From NCBI RefSeq assembly GCF_004766125.1, contig NZ_SJSA01000002.1:248001-312000 (forward strand): 64,000 bases of DNA, read 5' to 3'. The notes below the pieces were generated by a model, which did no database searches, was not told the DNA's origin, and saw only the letters and a list, made by a program, of their open reading frames with translations. Below, piece after piece: positions 17,550 to 27,270 of this stretch (its first letter is position 1; every line of letters starts with the position of its first letter). This DNA is from Duncaniella freteri (GTDB taxonomy: Bacteria; Bacteroidota; Bacteroidia; Bacteroidales; Muribaculaceae). A program made the position numbers and the translations under genes.

Positions 17550-18770
17550 TTACGCCTCTTTTAGTGATAGCGGAATCTCGATTGTGAAAGTGGTCCCTAC
17601 ACCTATTTCGGAACGTTTCACATATATGTGTCCTCCATGATAATCCTCAATGATTCTTTTTGCAAGAGTAAGTCCGAGTCCCCACCCGCGGCTTTTAGTG
17701 GTGAATCCTGGGTTGAATAATGCTTTATGATGCTTGCGTGAAATGCCTTTTCCTGTATCTGTGATGTCGATTATGCCGTGGCTTTTTGTAGAATATATGT
17801 TCACGTCGATTGATCCGCTTCCATCCATGGCATCTACGGCGTTTTTTATGAGGTTTTCCATTACCCACTCGGTAAGAGGTGCCGATATCTTTACAGGTAG
17901 AGGTTTGTTAGAAGGGGATACCGAGAGGGTGATGCGACGCGACATGCGGGTTGCCATATATTCTGCGGAGCGGATAGCTATGTCATTCAGATCGCCAGGC
18001 TCCATTGATGGGCGAGAGCCTATTTTGGAGAATCTGGCTGCTATGGTTGAAAGGCGTGTGACATCTTTGTTCATTTCGGCTACAGCGTCCTTGTCGATTC
18101 CCATGTTATCAAGTAGCTCCATCCATGCCATGAGAGAGGATATCGGTGTGCCAAGCTGATGGGCTGTCTCTTTCGACAGTCCTATCCACACTTTGTTCTG
18201 TTCTGCCCGTTGAGTGGATGAGACTGCATAATATACTATTAGAATGAATGTGACAAGAACAACTATCTGTATGTAGGGATAGTAGCTGAGAGCCTTTAGT
18301 AATCGGGAATCCTCGTAATAGAGATACTGGCTGCCGGCATCGCCCATATTGATTTCGATGATGTTGCTGGTCTCTCGCATGTCAGCAAGCTTATTGCGGA
18401 GAAATTCAAGGTTTCGGTCGCTTATTTCTAATGGGGATAGTGAATCGACTGATTCAGGCAGACTGAAATTTCGGTGCATAAGTATGGTGCCTTCGCTGTC
18501 GGTGAGCAATACAGGTATATTGCTGTTGCCTTCAATGATTGAAAGTAGGAAATCCATTGAGGAGTTGGACGAGGAGGATTCGATTTCGTTTGCCGACTTT
18601 ACGATTTCGCGTGTAGCGTCAGCCCATATCTGCATCCGGTTTCGTTCCTGTCTGGACAGATCCTTGACAAGAGTGTCGGAGTAGGATAAAAAAACAACTA
18701 CAACCGCTAATGACACTATCATAAATATGATAATGCCATAGCGGCGTAGTTCGTATATATTGCTCGTCAT
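17550..18770 (-). CDS. Orphan membrane sensor histidine kinase
   Basis: The 406-residue kinase has two membrane helices (about residues 12-30 and 166-187) that bracket a periplasmic sensing domain of about 130 residues. The DHp helix carries the phospho-acceptor in KETAHQLGTPISS. The ATP-binding domain is complete: N-box MENLIKNAVDAMDG, DTGKGIS and GWGLGLTLAKRII. No response regulator gene lies beside it. It follows the fumarase gene by 22 bases and is 42 bases before prmC, so it may be transcribed with either. The signal is unknown. Confidence 0.87.
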   Translation of the reverse strand: MTSNIYELRRYGIIIFMIVSLAVVVVFLSYSDTLVKDLSRQERNRMQIWADATREIVKSANEIESSSSNSSMDFLLSIIEGNSNIPVLLTDSEGTILMHRNFSLPESVDSLSPLEISDRNLEFLRNKLADMRETSNIIEINMGDAGSQYLYYEDSRLLKALSYYPYIQIVVLVTFILIVYYAVSSTQRAEQNKVWIGLSKETAHQLGTPISSLMAWMELLDNMGIDKDAVAEMNKDVTRLSTIAARFSKIGSRPSMEPGDLNDIAIRSAEYMATRMSRRITLSVSPSNKPLPVKISAPLTEWVMENLIKNAVDAMDGSGSIDVNIYSTKSHGIIDITDTGKGISRKHHKALFNPGFTTKSRGWGLGLTLAKRIIEDYHGGHIYVKRSEIGVGTTFTIEIPLSLKEA

Positions 18771-18792
18771 CAGAGAGCTTAAGGATTGAGGC

Positions 18793-20442
18793 TTATTTCC
18801 CTAATGCGCAACCCTTGCACTTCTCCGAAATTTCGGTGAAGAAATCGTTGCCCTTGTCGTCAACAAGAATAAATGCCGGGAAGTCCTCTACCTCGATCTT
18901 CCAGATTGCCTCCATGCCGAGTTCAGGATATTCGAGCAGTTCTACTTTCTTGATGCTGTTCTGAGCAAGGATAGCAGCCGGACCACCTATGGATCCGAGA
19001 TAGAAGCCTCCATGCTTGTGGCAGGCATCGGTGACCTGCTTGCTGCGGTTGCCCTTGGCGATCATGACCATAGAGCCTCCTGCTTCCTGGAACTGGTCGA
19101 CGTATGAGTCCATGCGTCCGGCAGTCGTAGGTCCGAATGATCCTGAGGGCATTCCTTCCGGTGTCTTGGCAGGACCGGCATAGTATATGGGGTGATCCTT
19201 GAGGTACTGAGGCATGGGTTCGCCTTTGTCAAGACGCTCCTTGATCTTGGCATGTGCGATGTCGCGACCTACGATTATAGTGCCGTTGAGTGACAGGCGT
19301 GTGGCTACCGGATATTTGGTGAGTTCCTCAAGTATCTCTTTCATCGGGCGGTTGAGATCGATTCTTACCACAGCCCCTTCACCTTGTTTGCGGTATTCTT
19401 CCGGTATAAGTTCGCCGGGATTTGAATCGAGTTTTTCTATCCAGAGTCCCTCGCGGTTGATCTTTGCCTTGATATTGCGGTCAGCTGAACATGACACACC
19501 GATACCTACAGGGCATGATGCACCATGGCGCGGTAGGCGTATCACACGGATGTCATGGGCGAAATATTTACCGCCGAACTGTGCGCCGAGTCCAAGATTC
19601 TCAGCCTCAGCCTTCAGTTGTTTTTCAAGTTCGCGGTCGCGGAATGCATGTCCGAGCTCATTGCCGTGGTCAGGGAGTGCGTCGAGATATTTAACGGATG
19701 CTTTCTTGACTACTTCAAGATTCTTTTCTGCTGATGTTCCGCCTACTACAATTGCTATATGGTAGGGGGGACAGGCTGCGGTGCCAAGGCTCTTCATCTT
19801 CTCCACGAGGAATGGGATGAGTGTCTTGGGATTGAGGATGGCTTTGGTCTCCTGATAGAGATAAGTCTTGTTGGCTGAACCTCCACCCTTGGCAACAAAC
19901 AGGAACTTGTATTCGTCACCCTCAGAGGCATGAATGTCGATCTGAGCCGGAAGATTACATCCTGTATTTACCTCGTCATACATGGTGAGAGGGGCATTTT
20001 GTGAGTAGCGGAGATTGTCGGTTGTATATGTGATGTATACACCTTCTGAGATACGCTCTTCGTCATTGCATCCGGTGAATACGCGCTGTCCTTTCTCTCC
20101 GTGGCAGATGGCTGTGCCTGTGTCCTGGCAGAATGGAAGCTGACCCTTGGCTGAAACTTCAGCATTCCGGAGCATGGTGAGGGCTACAAATTTGTCGTTC
20201 TCAGAGGCTTCGGGATCATTGAGGATCTTAGCGACCATCTCATTATGTTCACGACGGAGCATGAATGCGTTGTCGTGGGTACAGGCACGAGCTAAAACGG
20301 TGAGAGCCTGAGGGTCTACAACGAGAAATTCGTGTCCGCCCCAGTTCTCAACTTTCACATAGTCGGATGTGAGCTTGTAGTACTCGGTGGTATCAGGTCC
20401 TAATGGGAACATTTCCTGATATTTGAATGGTTTTGTAGCCAT
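18793..20442 (-). CDS. fumA: Fumarate hydratase, class I (4Fe-4S)
   Basis: The 549-residue single-chain protein matches the oxygen-sensitive class I fumarases (E. coli FumA/FumB type, about the same length). The alpha part includes [15 protein letters not shown] and [13 protein letters not shown]; the C-terminal beta part includes [12 protein letters not shown] and a GSIGGPAAI segment. These regions hold the three cluster cysteines. It interconverts fumarate and malate. The gene has its own promoter and could be co-transcribed with the kinase after it. Confidence 0.93.
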   Translation of the reverse strand: MATKPFKYQEMFPLGPDTTEYYKLTSDYVKVENWGGHEFLVVDPQALTVLARACTHDNAFMLRREHNEMVAKILNDPEASENDKFVALTMLRNAEVSAKGQLPFCQDTGTAICHGEKGQRVFTGCNDEERISEGVYITYTTDNLRYSQNAPLTMYDEVNTGCNLPAQIDIHASEGDEYKFLFVAKGGGSANKTYLYQETKAILNPKTLIPFLVEKMKSLGTAACPPYHIAIVVGGTSAEKNLEVVKKASVKYLDALPDHGNELGHAFRDRELEKQLKAEAENLGLGAQFGGKYFAHDIRVIRLPRHGASCPVGIGVSCSADRNIKAKINREGLWIEKLDSNPGELIPEEYRKQGEGAVVRIDLNRPMKEILEELTKYPVATRLSLNGTIIVGRDIAHAKIKERLDKGEPMPQYLKDHPIYYAGPAKTPEGMPSGSFGPTTAGRMDSYVDQFQEAGGSMVMIAKGNRSKQVTDACHKHGGFYLGSIGGPAAILAQNSIKKVELLEYPELGMEAIWKIEVEDFPAFILVDDKGNDFFTEISEKCKGCALGK

Positions 20443-20499
20443 GATCTATAGATATGCTATTGTTGGAATGATTATGTCGTTGACATGTTTTTGTGAAGG

Positions 20500-20530
20500 C
20501 AAATGTACGAAAGATTTTCGTTTAATGCAA
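20500..20530 (-). promoter_or_regulatory. Fumarase promoter
   Basis: On the minus strand TTG at 20530-20528 and TACATTTG at 20507-20500 are 20 bases apart. The leader before the ATG at 20442 is about 53 bases. Confidence 0.65.
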
Positions 20531-20536
20531 CTATAC

Positions 20537-22996
20537 TTATTGAAGTTCCACTACAGTGATTCCGGCTCCTCCGAAACGTACATCCTCATCACGTGATGAC
20601 ATTACTCCCGGCACGGTGGAGAGATAGTCGCGTATCACCTGACGGAGCACACCTGTGCCTGTTCCGTGAAGTATGCGTACTCTCGGGGCGTTGAAGCGTA
20701 TGGCATCGTCAATAAAATATGTGACAGCTTGTACTGCCTCGTCAGCCCTGAATCCTCTCACATCTATTTCATGTTTGAATTGCAGTTGCCTCTGATGTCC
20801 GGCATCGATTGTTGCCATGCTTATGCCGCTCTTCTTTGGCTCTTTAGGCTTGGCGTCTGTTACTGTAAGCCGCTCAGTTTTTACAGTTGTCTTTATGTTT
20901 CCGAAAGCAACTATCGCGTTTTTTCCGCTCACTTCAAGAACAGTTCCTACAGTTCCTTGTCCGTCAAGCTTCACATTGCATCCTGCCTCTACCTGACGTG
21001 TGATTCCTGAGGATGTCGATGAATGTATGGAGTGTTTGGTCTTTTTCTTTTTTGGTGCACGTGCGAGCACAGAGTTCTCTTGTCCGTCAGTGTTGCTTTC
21101 AAGTGCAAGACGCTCCTCTTTGAGCCGGCGTCGAGCCTCAAGTGTGAGTTCACGTTCTGCATTTGCCTTTTTTATCTCGGCTATTGTGCGTTCGATGGCG
21201 GCATTGGAGGATTCGAGTATTCTTTTCGCTTCGGCTTTTGCCCCATCCAGGATTTCCCGGCGGCGTGCCCTAAGAGTCTCTGCATCGTCGGTGTATCTTT
21301 CGAGCTTTTCATCAAGCATTTTTTCTTTTCGGCGTATGTCAGCTCGTTTGTTTTCCCAATATCTTTTGTCGCGGGTTATGTCGAGAAGATATTTGTCGAG
21401 GTTGATATAGTCGCTTCCTACTATCTGTTCGGCAGAGTCTATGATATCTTTAGGCAATCCTATTTTGCGGGCAATCTCCACAGCAAAAGAACTGCCCGGA
21501 TTTCCTATTGAAAGCTTGAATAGCGGTTGCATAAGCTGGCGGTCATATAGCATAGATCCATTTACGAGGCCGGGTGTGTCGTCGGCCATCTGTTTGAGGT
21601 TCTGATAGTGGGTGGTCACTATGCCCCATAAGCCCTCGGCATTCATTTGTGCGAGTATTGCCTGTGCGAGTGCACCGCCTATCTGTGGCTCGGTGCCTGA
21701 TCCCATCTCGTCAATCAGGAAAAGAGTGCTTTTGCGTCCGCGCTGCAACATGAATTTCATATTGCGCAGATGGGAGCTGTAGGTCGACAGGTCATCCTCA
21801 AGCGACTGATCGTCACCTATGTCTACGAATATGTCATTGAACACTCCGAAATGGGAGTTCTCATAGACAGGCGGGAGTATGCCGCACTGAGCCATGTATT
21901 GAAGTGTCCCTACAGTCTTAAGGCATACAGACTTGCCACCTGCATTTGGACCGGATATGACAAGTATCCTCTGTTTGGATGTAAGAGTCACATCTATAGG
22001 TACTATCTCTCGTCCATGTTTTTCAAGTGAAAGTTTTAGTCCCGGGTGGCATGCATGATACCATTCCAGTTCCTCTCGATCGTGGAGATGTGGCATGAGT
22101 CCGCCCACGGCATCGGCATAAAGGGCTTTTGCCTGAATGAAGTCGAGATGGTATATTATCTTTGCCGCCTCAGTGATCTGAGGTATGGATGGACGTAGTG
22201 AATCAGCAATTGTGGTGAGGATTCTTATTATCTCACGATGCTCTTCCATCTGGAGTTTGCGTGTGAGATTGTTTGCCTCTACGACTTCCGCAGGCTCGAT
22301 GAATACAGTCTTGCCTGACGCGGATTCGTCATGCACTATGCCTTGGATCTGGCGTTTGTGCATGGGAGGCACCGGAATTACGAGTCGTCCCTCTCGCATC
22401 GATGGTACGGTGTCAGGCTCAAGCAGTCCTTGTGAGATGGCATTTGAAAGCACTCTGCGGAGTATCGAGTTGACACGTCCTGACATCCCTCGCAGCCGGC
22501 TTCGTATATCTGCGAGAGCCGGGGATGCATTGTCTTTGATTGAAGATGTGGTCTCGTCGATTACTTTATCGATGCTTCGGGATATGTCAGGCGAAATATC
22601 GTTCAGTCCTTCCGACAGACTTGTGAGGCGAGGGTAGGGGGTGTGCCCTTCATCTGTGGAGTGACGAGAGAAAAATGATGATACTTCAGCGAAGCACTGA
22701 AGCATACGACGCACCTTCAACAGCTCTTTTGTTTCAAGGAATGTTCCTGGGACCCTTATAAGTGAGAGGGGTGTGTCTATATCGTGCAGTCCTGCGAGGG
22801 GGACTGTCTCATCGGAATGGAGGGCGGACGACATTTCTGCTGTGGCTTGAAGAGCTGCTCTTATCGACTGGAAATCAGTCATCATAGACATCTCCGCACA
22901 CAGGTCGTGTGCTCCTTGGCAATGGCATCGTTTTGATATCTGTGCCCTTACGCCGTCAAACCCTATTTTTTCTTCTATTTTATCTGGAAATATCAT
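20537..22996 (-). CDS. mutS2: MutS2 family DNA-binding ATPase/nuclease
   Basis: The 819-residue protein has the MutS core without a mismatch-recognition domain. The Walker A motif is ISGPNAGGKSVCLKTVG, followed by FLIDEMGSGTEP (Walker B) and TTHYQNLKQMA. A long coiled coil spans about residues 520-650, and the C-terminal Smr domain contains EIDVRGFRADEAV and RILHGTGTGVLRQVI. Related proteins suppress recombination or rescue collided ribosomes; which role applies here is unknown. The -7 element TACCTTTG lies only 6 bases before the ATG. Confidence 0.94.
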   Translation of the reverse strand: MIFPDKIEEKIGFDGVRAQISKRCHCQGAHDLCAEMSMMTDFQSIRAALQATAEMSSALHSDETVPLAGLHDIDTPLSLIRVPGTFLETKELLKVRRMLQCFAEVSSFFSRHSTDEGHTPYPRLTSLSEGLNDISPDISRSIDKVIDETTSSIKDNASPALADIRSRLRGMSGRVNSILRRVLSNAISQGLLEPDTVPSMREGRLVIPVPPMHKRQIQGIVHDESASGKTVFIEPAEVVEANNLTRKLQMEEHREIIRILTTIADSLRPSIPQITEAAKIIYHLDFIQAKALYADAVGGLMPHLHDREELEWYHACHPGLKLSLEKHGREIVPIDVTLTSKQRILVISGPNAGGKSVCLKTVGTLQYMAQCGILPPVYENSHFGVFNDIFVDIGDDQSLEDDLSTYSSHLRNMKFMLQRGRKSTLFLIDEMGSGTEPQIGGALAQAILAQMNAEGLWGIVTTHYQNLKQMADDTPGLVNGSMLYDRQLMQPLFKLSIGNPGSSFAVEIARKIGLPKDIIDSAEQIVGSDYINLDKYLLDITRDKRYWENKRADIRRKEKMLDEKLERYTDDAETLRARRREILDGAKAEAKRILESSNAAIERTIAEIKKANAERELTLEARRRLKEERLALESNTDGQENSVLARAPKKKKTKHSIHSSTSSGITRQVEAGCNVKLDGQGTVGTVLEVSGKNAIVAFGNIKTTVKTERLTVTDAKPKEPKKSGISMATIDAGHQRQLQFKHEIDVRGFRADEAVQAVTYFIDDAIRFNAPRVRILHGTGTGVLRQVIRDYLSTVPGVMSSRDEDVRFGGAGITVVELQ

Positions 22997-23001
22997 GACT
23001 G

Positions 23002-23009
23002 CAAAGGTA
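23002..23009 (-). promoter_or_regulatory. -7 element of mutS2, predicting a leaderless transcript
   Basis: Minus-strand TACCTTTG ends 6 bases before the mutS2 ATG (22996). With initiation a few bases after the element, the transcript would begin at or next to the start codon. The -33 element is not clear. Confidence 0.5.
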
Positions 23010-23049
23010 CGAAAAATTCTGTTAACCCCTGTAATATGCCGGATGTGGC

Positions 23050-23431
23050 ATGATAGGGGAGCCTAATGCCGTCTATGCAAAGTATTTTATCAGCAACAGT
23101 TATATTGCTGATATTTCTGATTCGCAAATCACTTTTGCCAATGTGACATTCGAGCCTCGTTGTCGCAATAATTGGCATATCCATCATGCGCGGAGTGGAG
23201 GCGGTCAGATGCTCGTCGGTATAGCCGGGCGCGGATGGCATCAGGAGGAGGGTAGTCCGGCAGTGGAGATATTCCGGTATGGTAATTCATATTCCTGCAA
23301 ATGTCAAGCATTGGCACGGAGCCGCATCTGACAGTTGGTTTTCCCATCTCGCATTCAGTATCCCTGGTGATGGTGTGTCAAATGAGTGGCTGGAACAGGT
23401 CACTGATGAGGAGTATGATCGGCTTGATTGA
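23050..23431 (+). pseudogene. Broken cupin-domain gene
   Basis: The first part encodes PNAVYAKYF, VTFEPRCRNNWHIHH and GIAGRGWHQEEGSPAVE, the metal-binding half of a cupin of the kind often fused to or paired with carboxymuconolactone decarboxylase. Around 23270-23275 the frame shifts by one base; the next frame then gives GMVIHIPANVKHWHGAASDS and continues with WFSHLAFSIPGDGV to a stop at 23431. The expected N-terminal strand is also missing, because an in-frame TAA lies just before the ATG. The simplest reading is a decayed gene with a one-base insertion (or two-base loss) and a lost 5' end. Confidence 0.8.
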
Positions 23432-23460
23432 ATTCGTGAGATCTATCTGTTTTGAAAAAT

Positions 23461-23506
23461 GACGAGCGGGTACACAAGGCTTCGCAGCCTCAGGTGCCCG
23501 CTCGTC
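23461..23506 (-). terminator. Terminator of the coiled-coil lipoprotein gene
   Basis: A 10-base stem (GACGAGCGGG with CCCGCTCGTC) encloses a second small stem (AGGCT/AGCCT). Read on the minus strand the stem is followed by ATTTTTC, so it ends the transcript of the gene at 23570-24433. Confidence 0.75.
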
Positions 23507-23569
23507 AATCATCGAGTTTACTAATCTAAAAAAAGTGTTTTTATGATGGGGTTTCGACTTGAACATTCC

Positions 23570-24433
23570 CTAATCGGACTGGATGACAAGGAAATTAGAG
23601 ATACTCCAGAACTGATCGGGATTATTGATAATAAGTGTTTTTATATTGTCACCTTTCTTTATATTGTATGAGCCTTCGGGATGGTTGGTCAGGATGCGTG
23701 CTTTATGAGTGAGGTTGAGTGAATCAAGGTTGCGCTTGTCGCTGATCACAAAGAATCCGCGGTCAAAATCACCTTTCATCAGTATGGTCTTGCGCAAGAA
23801 GCCGGTTTCTATGATTTTGTGCTTCTTTAGCTCTGATTTTGTCGCAACGGTGTAGTAGCATGTGTTGGCTTCATTCTCAAGGTCAGTGTATGCGGAGATT
23901 GTTGAGTCGCGTTCTCCGCTTACCATGGTTACAGTCCTGTTAAGTGAATCCACTGCAACGGAGAGGTTGCCTATCTGCTCGTTGGCTGACATGAGTTGCG
24001 AATTCAGGTTGTCGATCTCTTTGGCTTGATTTTCAATCTGGGTTCGCATGGCATCAATTGTGTACTGTAGCTTGTCATTGTACAATGCGGACTCTTTGAG
24101 TTTTGCCTCCAGTTCTGTGAGTTGTTCGCGACGCTGGCGTAGGGTGCTGCGTATCGATGATATGTCAGCCAATATCTGCTGACGTTGGGATGCCTGTTCG
24201 GGTTGGGACGCTGTGACGGTGAGAATGTTTTCAAGATGTTTTATTTGATCCATCCCGGAAGTTATTTCTCCTATCAGGCTTATTAGGCGGTCACGTTCGT
24301 TCACAGCTGTGGCAAGCTCCATTTTGGAGGCTTCCATCAGGGCTTGTTGGCTGCTTGTGTCAGGCTTGCCTTTGCAGCCCTGCAAGACTATGACTGTCAG
24401 TAGTATTATTGCAGATAATTTCACTTGCGGCAT
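23570..24433 (-). CDS. Coiled-coil lipoprotein of unknown function
   Basis: The 287-residue protein has a lipoprotein signal peptide with lipobox VLQGC (Cys20). A long coiled coil follows, from about residue 40 to 190. The C-terminal part, about residues 195-285, contains NTCYYTVATKSELKKHKII and GFLRKTILMKGDFDRGFF and looks folded. I do not recognise a named family, although similar proteins occur in Bacteroidetes. It stands alone with its own terminator. The layout fits a periplasmic tether or spacer, but no function is claimed. Confidence 0.8.
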   Translation of the reverse strand: MPQVKLSAIILLTVIVLQGCKGKPDTSSQQALMEASKMELATAVNERDRLISLIGEITSGMDQIKHLENILTVTASQPEQASQRQQILADISSIRSTLRQRREQLTELEAKLKESALYNDKLQYTIDAMRTQIENQAKEIDNLNSQLMSANEQIGNLSVAVDSLNRTVTMVSGERDSTISAYTDLENEANTCYYTVATKSELKKHKIIETGFLRKTILMKGDFDRGFFVISDKRNLDSLNLTHKARILTNHPEGSYNIKKGDNIKTLIINNPDQFWSISNFLVIQSD

Positions 24434-24546
24434 AATGATTCGGGTTGTTGTCCTGAAATATGATGCGAATTTACGTAATCTTTTCCGAAAATCATGAATG
24501 TGTAAATATATTGCATGAAAGTGTCAATCAACGGCACGGTGTGCTA

Positions 24547-24577
24547 TTGACGCGTTGTCGCGGATTTCCTAACTTTG
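24547..24577 (+). promoter_or_regulatory. Promoter of the two-component pair
   Basis: TTG at 24547-24549 and TAACTTTG at 24570-24577 are 20 bases apart. The ATG of the kinase gene at 24582 is only 4 bases beyond the -7 element, so the transcript is predicted to be leaderless or nearly so. Confidence 0.65.
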
Positions 24578-24581
24578 CTGT

Positions 24582-25610
24582 ATGAAAACAAAGAAGGATT
24601 CGGCATTGGCATTCGACCTGTTTTTTTGTCTGGTATTTATGCCACTGATAATTGTACTTGGTCCGGCGTGGTATTGGATCACGTCATGGCCGTTGTTTTG
24701 TGTGCTTGTGTTCGGATTCTTTTATGCATGTTATTTTGTGATAACACGAATCCATGTCCCAGATATGCTTCTGGCAAAGAATTACAGACTGATTGCATGG
24801 GTGTTCGGTGTGCTTGTGATTGTCAATTATCTATTGTCGTGGTATCCGTTGCCGCAAATGGAGTTTGTTACCCCGGCTATGAGCGAATATCAGACTCAAG
24901 TCAGGGACTATAGTGTGTCGTTGAGTCTTTGGATGATGTTCTCGCTTGTTCTGGGTTATTCAGTGACGACATCTCTTGTCAAAGGTTTATATGAACAGCT
25001 ACTTCTTAAACGTAGGATAGAGAATGAGCGTGACAAGGCTGAGTTAGCGATGTTTAGGGCTCAGATAAGCCCTCATTTTATGTTCAATACCCTCAATACT
25101 TTGTATAGCCTTGTGATAGGCACCTCACAGAAAGCTGAGGATGCATTCATAAAATTTACCGAGATATTGAAATACACTTATGTCACCATCGAGAATGAAA
25201 AGGTCGCTCTTGATGATGAGGTGGCATATATCCAGAATTATATAGATCTACAGAACATAAGATTGAATTCTCATACGCGAGTGGACTGGCGACATGATAT
25301 CGAGGATGGCAAGGTGATGATACCGCCAATGATTTTTCTTACCTTTGTTGAGAATGCTTTCAAATATGGCGCGTCCACAAGTCGGGATTGCATGGTGGAG
25401 ATAAGTTTGTCGGTGCATAAAGGAGTCCTGTTGTTCGAGACCAGAAACCGGTTGATGAAACATGCCGACGAATTTCGCACCGAAGAGCCGGTGGGGATTG
25501 AGAACTGCCGTGCTCGTCTGTCGGCACTTTATCCAGGACGGTTCAGCCTTGATACAGAGGAGAAGGATGGTGTTTATCATGTGGCTCTGAGGATCAGCCT
25601 TAAACGTTGA
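24582..25610 (+). CDS. LytS-type sensor histidine kinase
   Basis: The 342-residue kinase has four predicted membrane helices in its first 135 residues with little outside the membrane. It continues with a His_kinase domain of the LytS/YehU type: FRAQISPHFMFNTLNTLY with His165 as phospho-acceptor. The ATPase domain has the N-box FVENAFKYG and ends with GIENCRARLSALYPG. The response regulator follows 21 bases later, so this is a complete two-component system. The signal is unknown. Confidence 0.92.
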   Translation: MKTKKDSALAFDLFFCLVFMPLIIVLGPAWYWITSWPLFCVLVFGFFYACYFVITRIHVPDMLLAKNYRLIAWVFGVLVIVNYLLSWYPLPQMEFVTPAMSEYQTQVRDYSVSLSLWMMFSLVLGYSVTTSLVKGLYEQLLLKRRIENERDKAELAMFRAQISPHFMFNTLNTLYSLVIGTSQKAEDAFIKFTEILKYTYVTIENEKVALDDEVAYIQNYIDLQNIRLNSHTRVDWRHDIEDGKVMIPPMIFLTFVENAFKYGASTSRDCMVEISLSVHKGVLLFETRNRLMKHADEFRTEEPVGIENCRARLSALYPGRFSLDTEEKDGVYHVALRISLKR

Positions 25611-25631
25611 ATTTAATTATCGGATTCATTT

Positions 25632-26315
25632 ATGGAGAATAACATAAGATGTATAGCTATTGATGATGAGCCGTTGGCATTGGAGGTGATAAGAAAATTC
25701 TGTGATCGATTGGGATTTTTGAGTTTGTCCGTTTACTCCGATCCTGAAGAAGGTCTTGAACATATACTGAGTTCAAAGCCAGACCTCGTATTTCTTGATA
25801 TTGAGATGGAGAATGTGACCGGTCTGTCCATAGCATCGAGATTGCCTGACGAGACATGTTTCATTTTCACTACGGCATATCTCAACTACGCACTTGATGG
25901 TTTCAATCTTGATGCAGTCGATTATCTCCACAAGCCTTTTTCATTTGAGCGTTTTAAGACAGCTGTCGAAAAGGCTACGAGGCGAATCGGGTATCAGCGG
26001 TCTTCATCATCCTCTCAGGCAGTTCAGAGGATGATAGTAGTAAAGCAGGAATATAATAATGTAAACATCCCTCTTGATGATATACTGTATATAGAGGCCA
26101 TGGAGGGGTATTGCAAGATATTCCGTGTTTCGGGTGGATATGTGCTTTCGCGTTTGCTGCTTAAGAATATTGCTGCAATGCTTCCTGCGGATGAATTCCA
26201 AAGGATACACCGCTCATATATAGTATCTAAATCAAAGATTGACAGCTACACCAAGCAATCTGTGAGATTGACGTCAGGAGCCATTCTTCCTGTCGGACGT
26301 CTTTACAGGAGTTAG
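25632..26315 (+). CDS. LytTR-family response regulator
   Basis: The 227-residue protein joins a receiver domain (acidic pocket at Asp11-Asp12, phospho-acceptor Asp56 in LVFLDIEMENVTG, and Lys in DYLHKPF) to a LytTR DNA-binding domain from about residue 125 (DILYIEAMEGYCKIF and FQRIHRSYIVSKSKID). It is paired with the LytS-type kinase upstream. Its targets are not visible; no clear paired operator was found in this window. Confidence 0.93.
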   Translation: MENNIRCIAIDDEPLALEVIRKFCDRLGFLSLSVYSDPEEGLEHILSSKPDLVFLDIEMENVTGLSIASRLPDETCFIFTTAYLNYALDGFNLDAVDYLHKPFSFERFKTAVEKATRRIGYQRSSSSSQAVQRMIVVKQEYNNVNIPLDDILYIEAMEGYCKIFRVSGGYVLSRLLLKNIAAMLPADEFQRIHRSYIVSKSKIDSYTKQSVRLTSGAILPVGRLYRS

Positions 26316-26343
26316 GTTATTGGAAGATTATATCAATGAAAAA

Positions 26344-26372
26344 AGTGAGGGGGTCATCACGACAGCCTCACT
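26344..26372 (+). terminator. Possible terminator of the two-component operon
   Basis: AGTGAGG and CCTCACT form a 7-base stem 28 bases after the regulator gene. No T-run follows, so termination here is uncertain. The remaining bases to 26502 are A/T-rich and show no other feature. Confidence 0.4.
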
Positions 26373-26502
26373 CTCCATTCATCACATTATGCTTATATGC
26401 TATATTGTCTATAATCTAATGTCTTTTTAGCTCATATTGTTCAATATAATTTTTGAGTAAACCTCAGCTTTAGCAGTTTTTTAACAAGCTTAACATTTTA
26501 GG

Positions 26503-27081
26503 TCAGATATACCTGCTGGCAACGATATCCCAGTCAACGATCTTCCACAGTTCCTTGAGAGCATCAGCCCTGCGGTTGCGGTAGTCTATATAGTATGCGT
26601 GTTCCCACACATCGAATGTCAGCAGTGGTGTCAGTCCCTGCGTCATAGGGTTCTCTGCATTTGAAGCTTTGGTTATGAACAGTTTGCCGTCTTTGTCTTT
26701 TGACAGCCATACCCATCCGGAGCCGAATACTGACACTCCGGCAGCCTCGAATTCCTTCTTGAAGTCCTCGACTGACCCGAATTGCTCTTCAATTGCTTTT
26801 TTGAGGTGGCCTTCCGGTTCATGATTGCCGTCAGGAGAGAACGAGAAGAAATAAAATATATGGTTCCACGCCTGGGACGCGTTGTTGAACAATGGACCGG
26901 AAGCGGACCTGATAATGTCCTCTAATTCCATATCCTCGTATTCCGTATCTTTTATAAGACGGTTGAGATTATCAATATAGGTGCGCTCATGTTTACCATA
27001 ATGATATTCTATGGTTTCGCGAGATATGATCGGGGCAAGCGCATCGCTTGAATAGGGTAGTTCGGGAAGTTCGTAAATCAT
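26503..27081 (-). CDS. sodB: Superoxide dismutase, Fe/Mn type
   Basis: The 192-residue enzyme removes superoxide. The metal ligands are seen as YHYGKHERTYIDNLNRL, ASQAWNHIFYF and DVWEHAYYIDYRNRR. The open frame extends to 27183, but MIYELPELPYSSDALAPII at 27081 is the family N-terminus and gives the usual length. Gln/His positions that separate Fe from Mn forms were not resolved, so the metal is left open; Bacteroidetes enzymes are often cambialistic. No operon partner is seen. Confidence 0.93.
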   Translation of the reverse strand: MIYELPELPYSSDALAPIISRETIEYHYGKHERTYIDNLNRLIKDTEYEDMELEDIIRSASGPLFNNASQAWNHIFYFFSFSPDGNHEPEGHLKKAIEEQFGSVEDFKKEFEAAGVSVFGSGWVWLSKDKDGKLFITKASNAENPMTQGLTPLLTFDVWEHAYYIDYRNRRADALKELWKIVDWDIVASRYI

Positions 27082-27176
27082 TTTTGTAAAGTGCTTATAA
27101 ATTAGTGATTTGTACATATAACAATATGAATGCAGGTATGGTTCTTCAAATTTTGTTAAATAAAAATCACAAAATA

Positions 27177-27208
27177 TTTGCAAAACTCAAAAAAAGTCTC
27201 TACCTTTG
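27177..27208 (+). promoter_or_regulatory. Promoter of the tRNA-Gly/tRNA-Leu transcript
   Basis: TTTG at 27177-27180 and TACCTTTG at 27201-27208 are 20 bases apart. The transcript start is about 60 bases before tRNA-Gly. Confidence 0.8.
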
Positions 27209-27270
27209 CACTGCAAAAACGGAGAAACCCCTCCGTCAAGAGAGTCTAGAAAGACTTCCTCTTGAGAATC

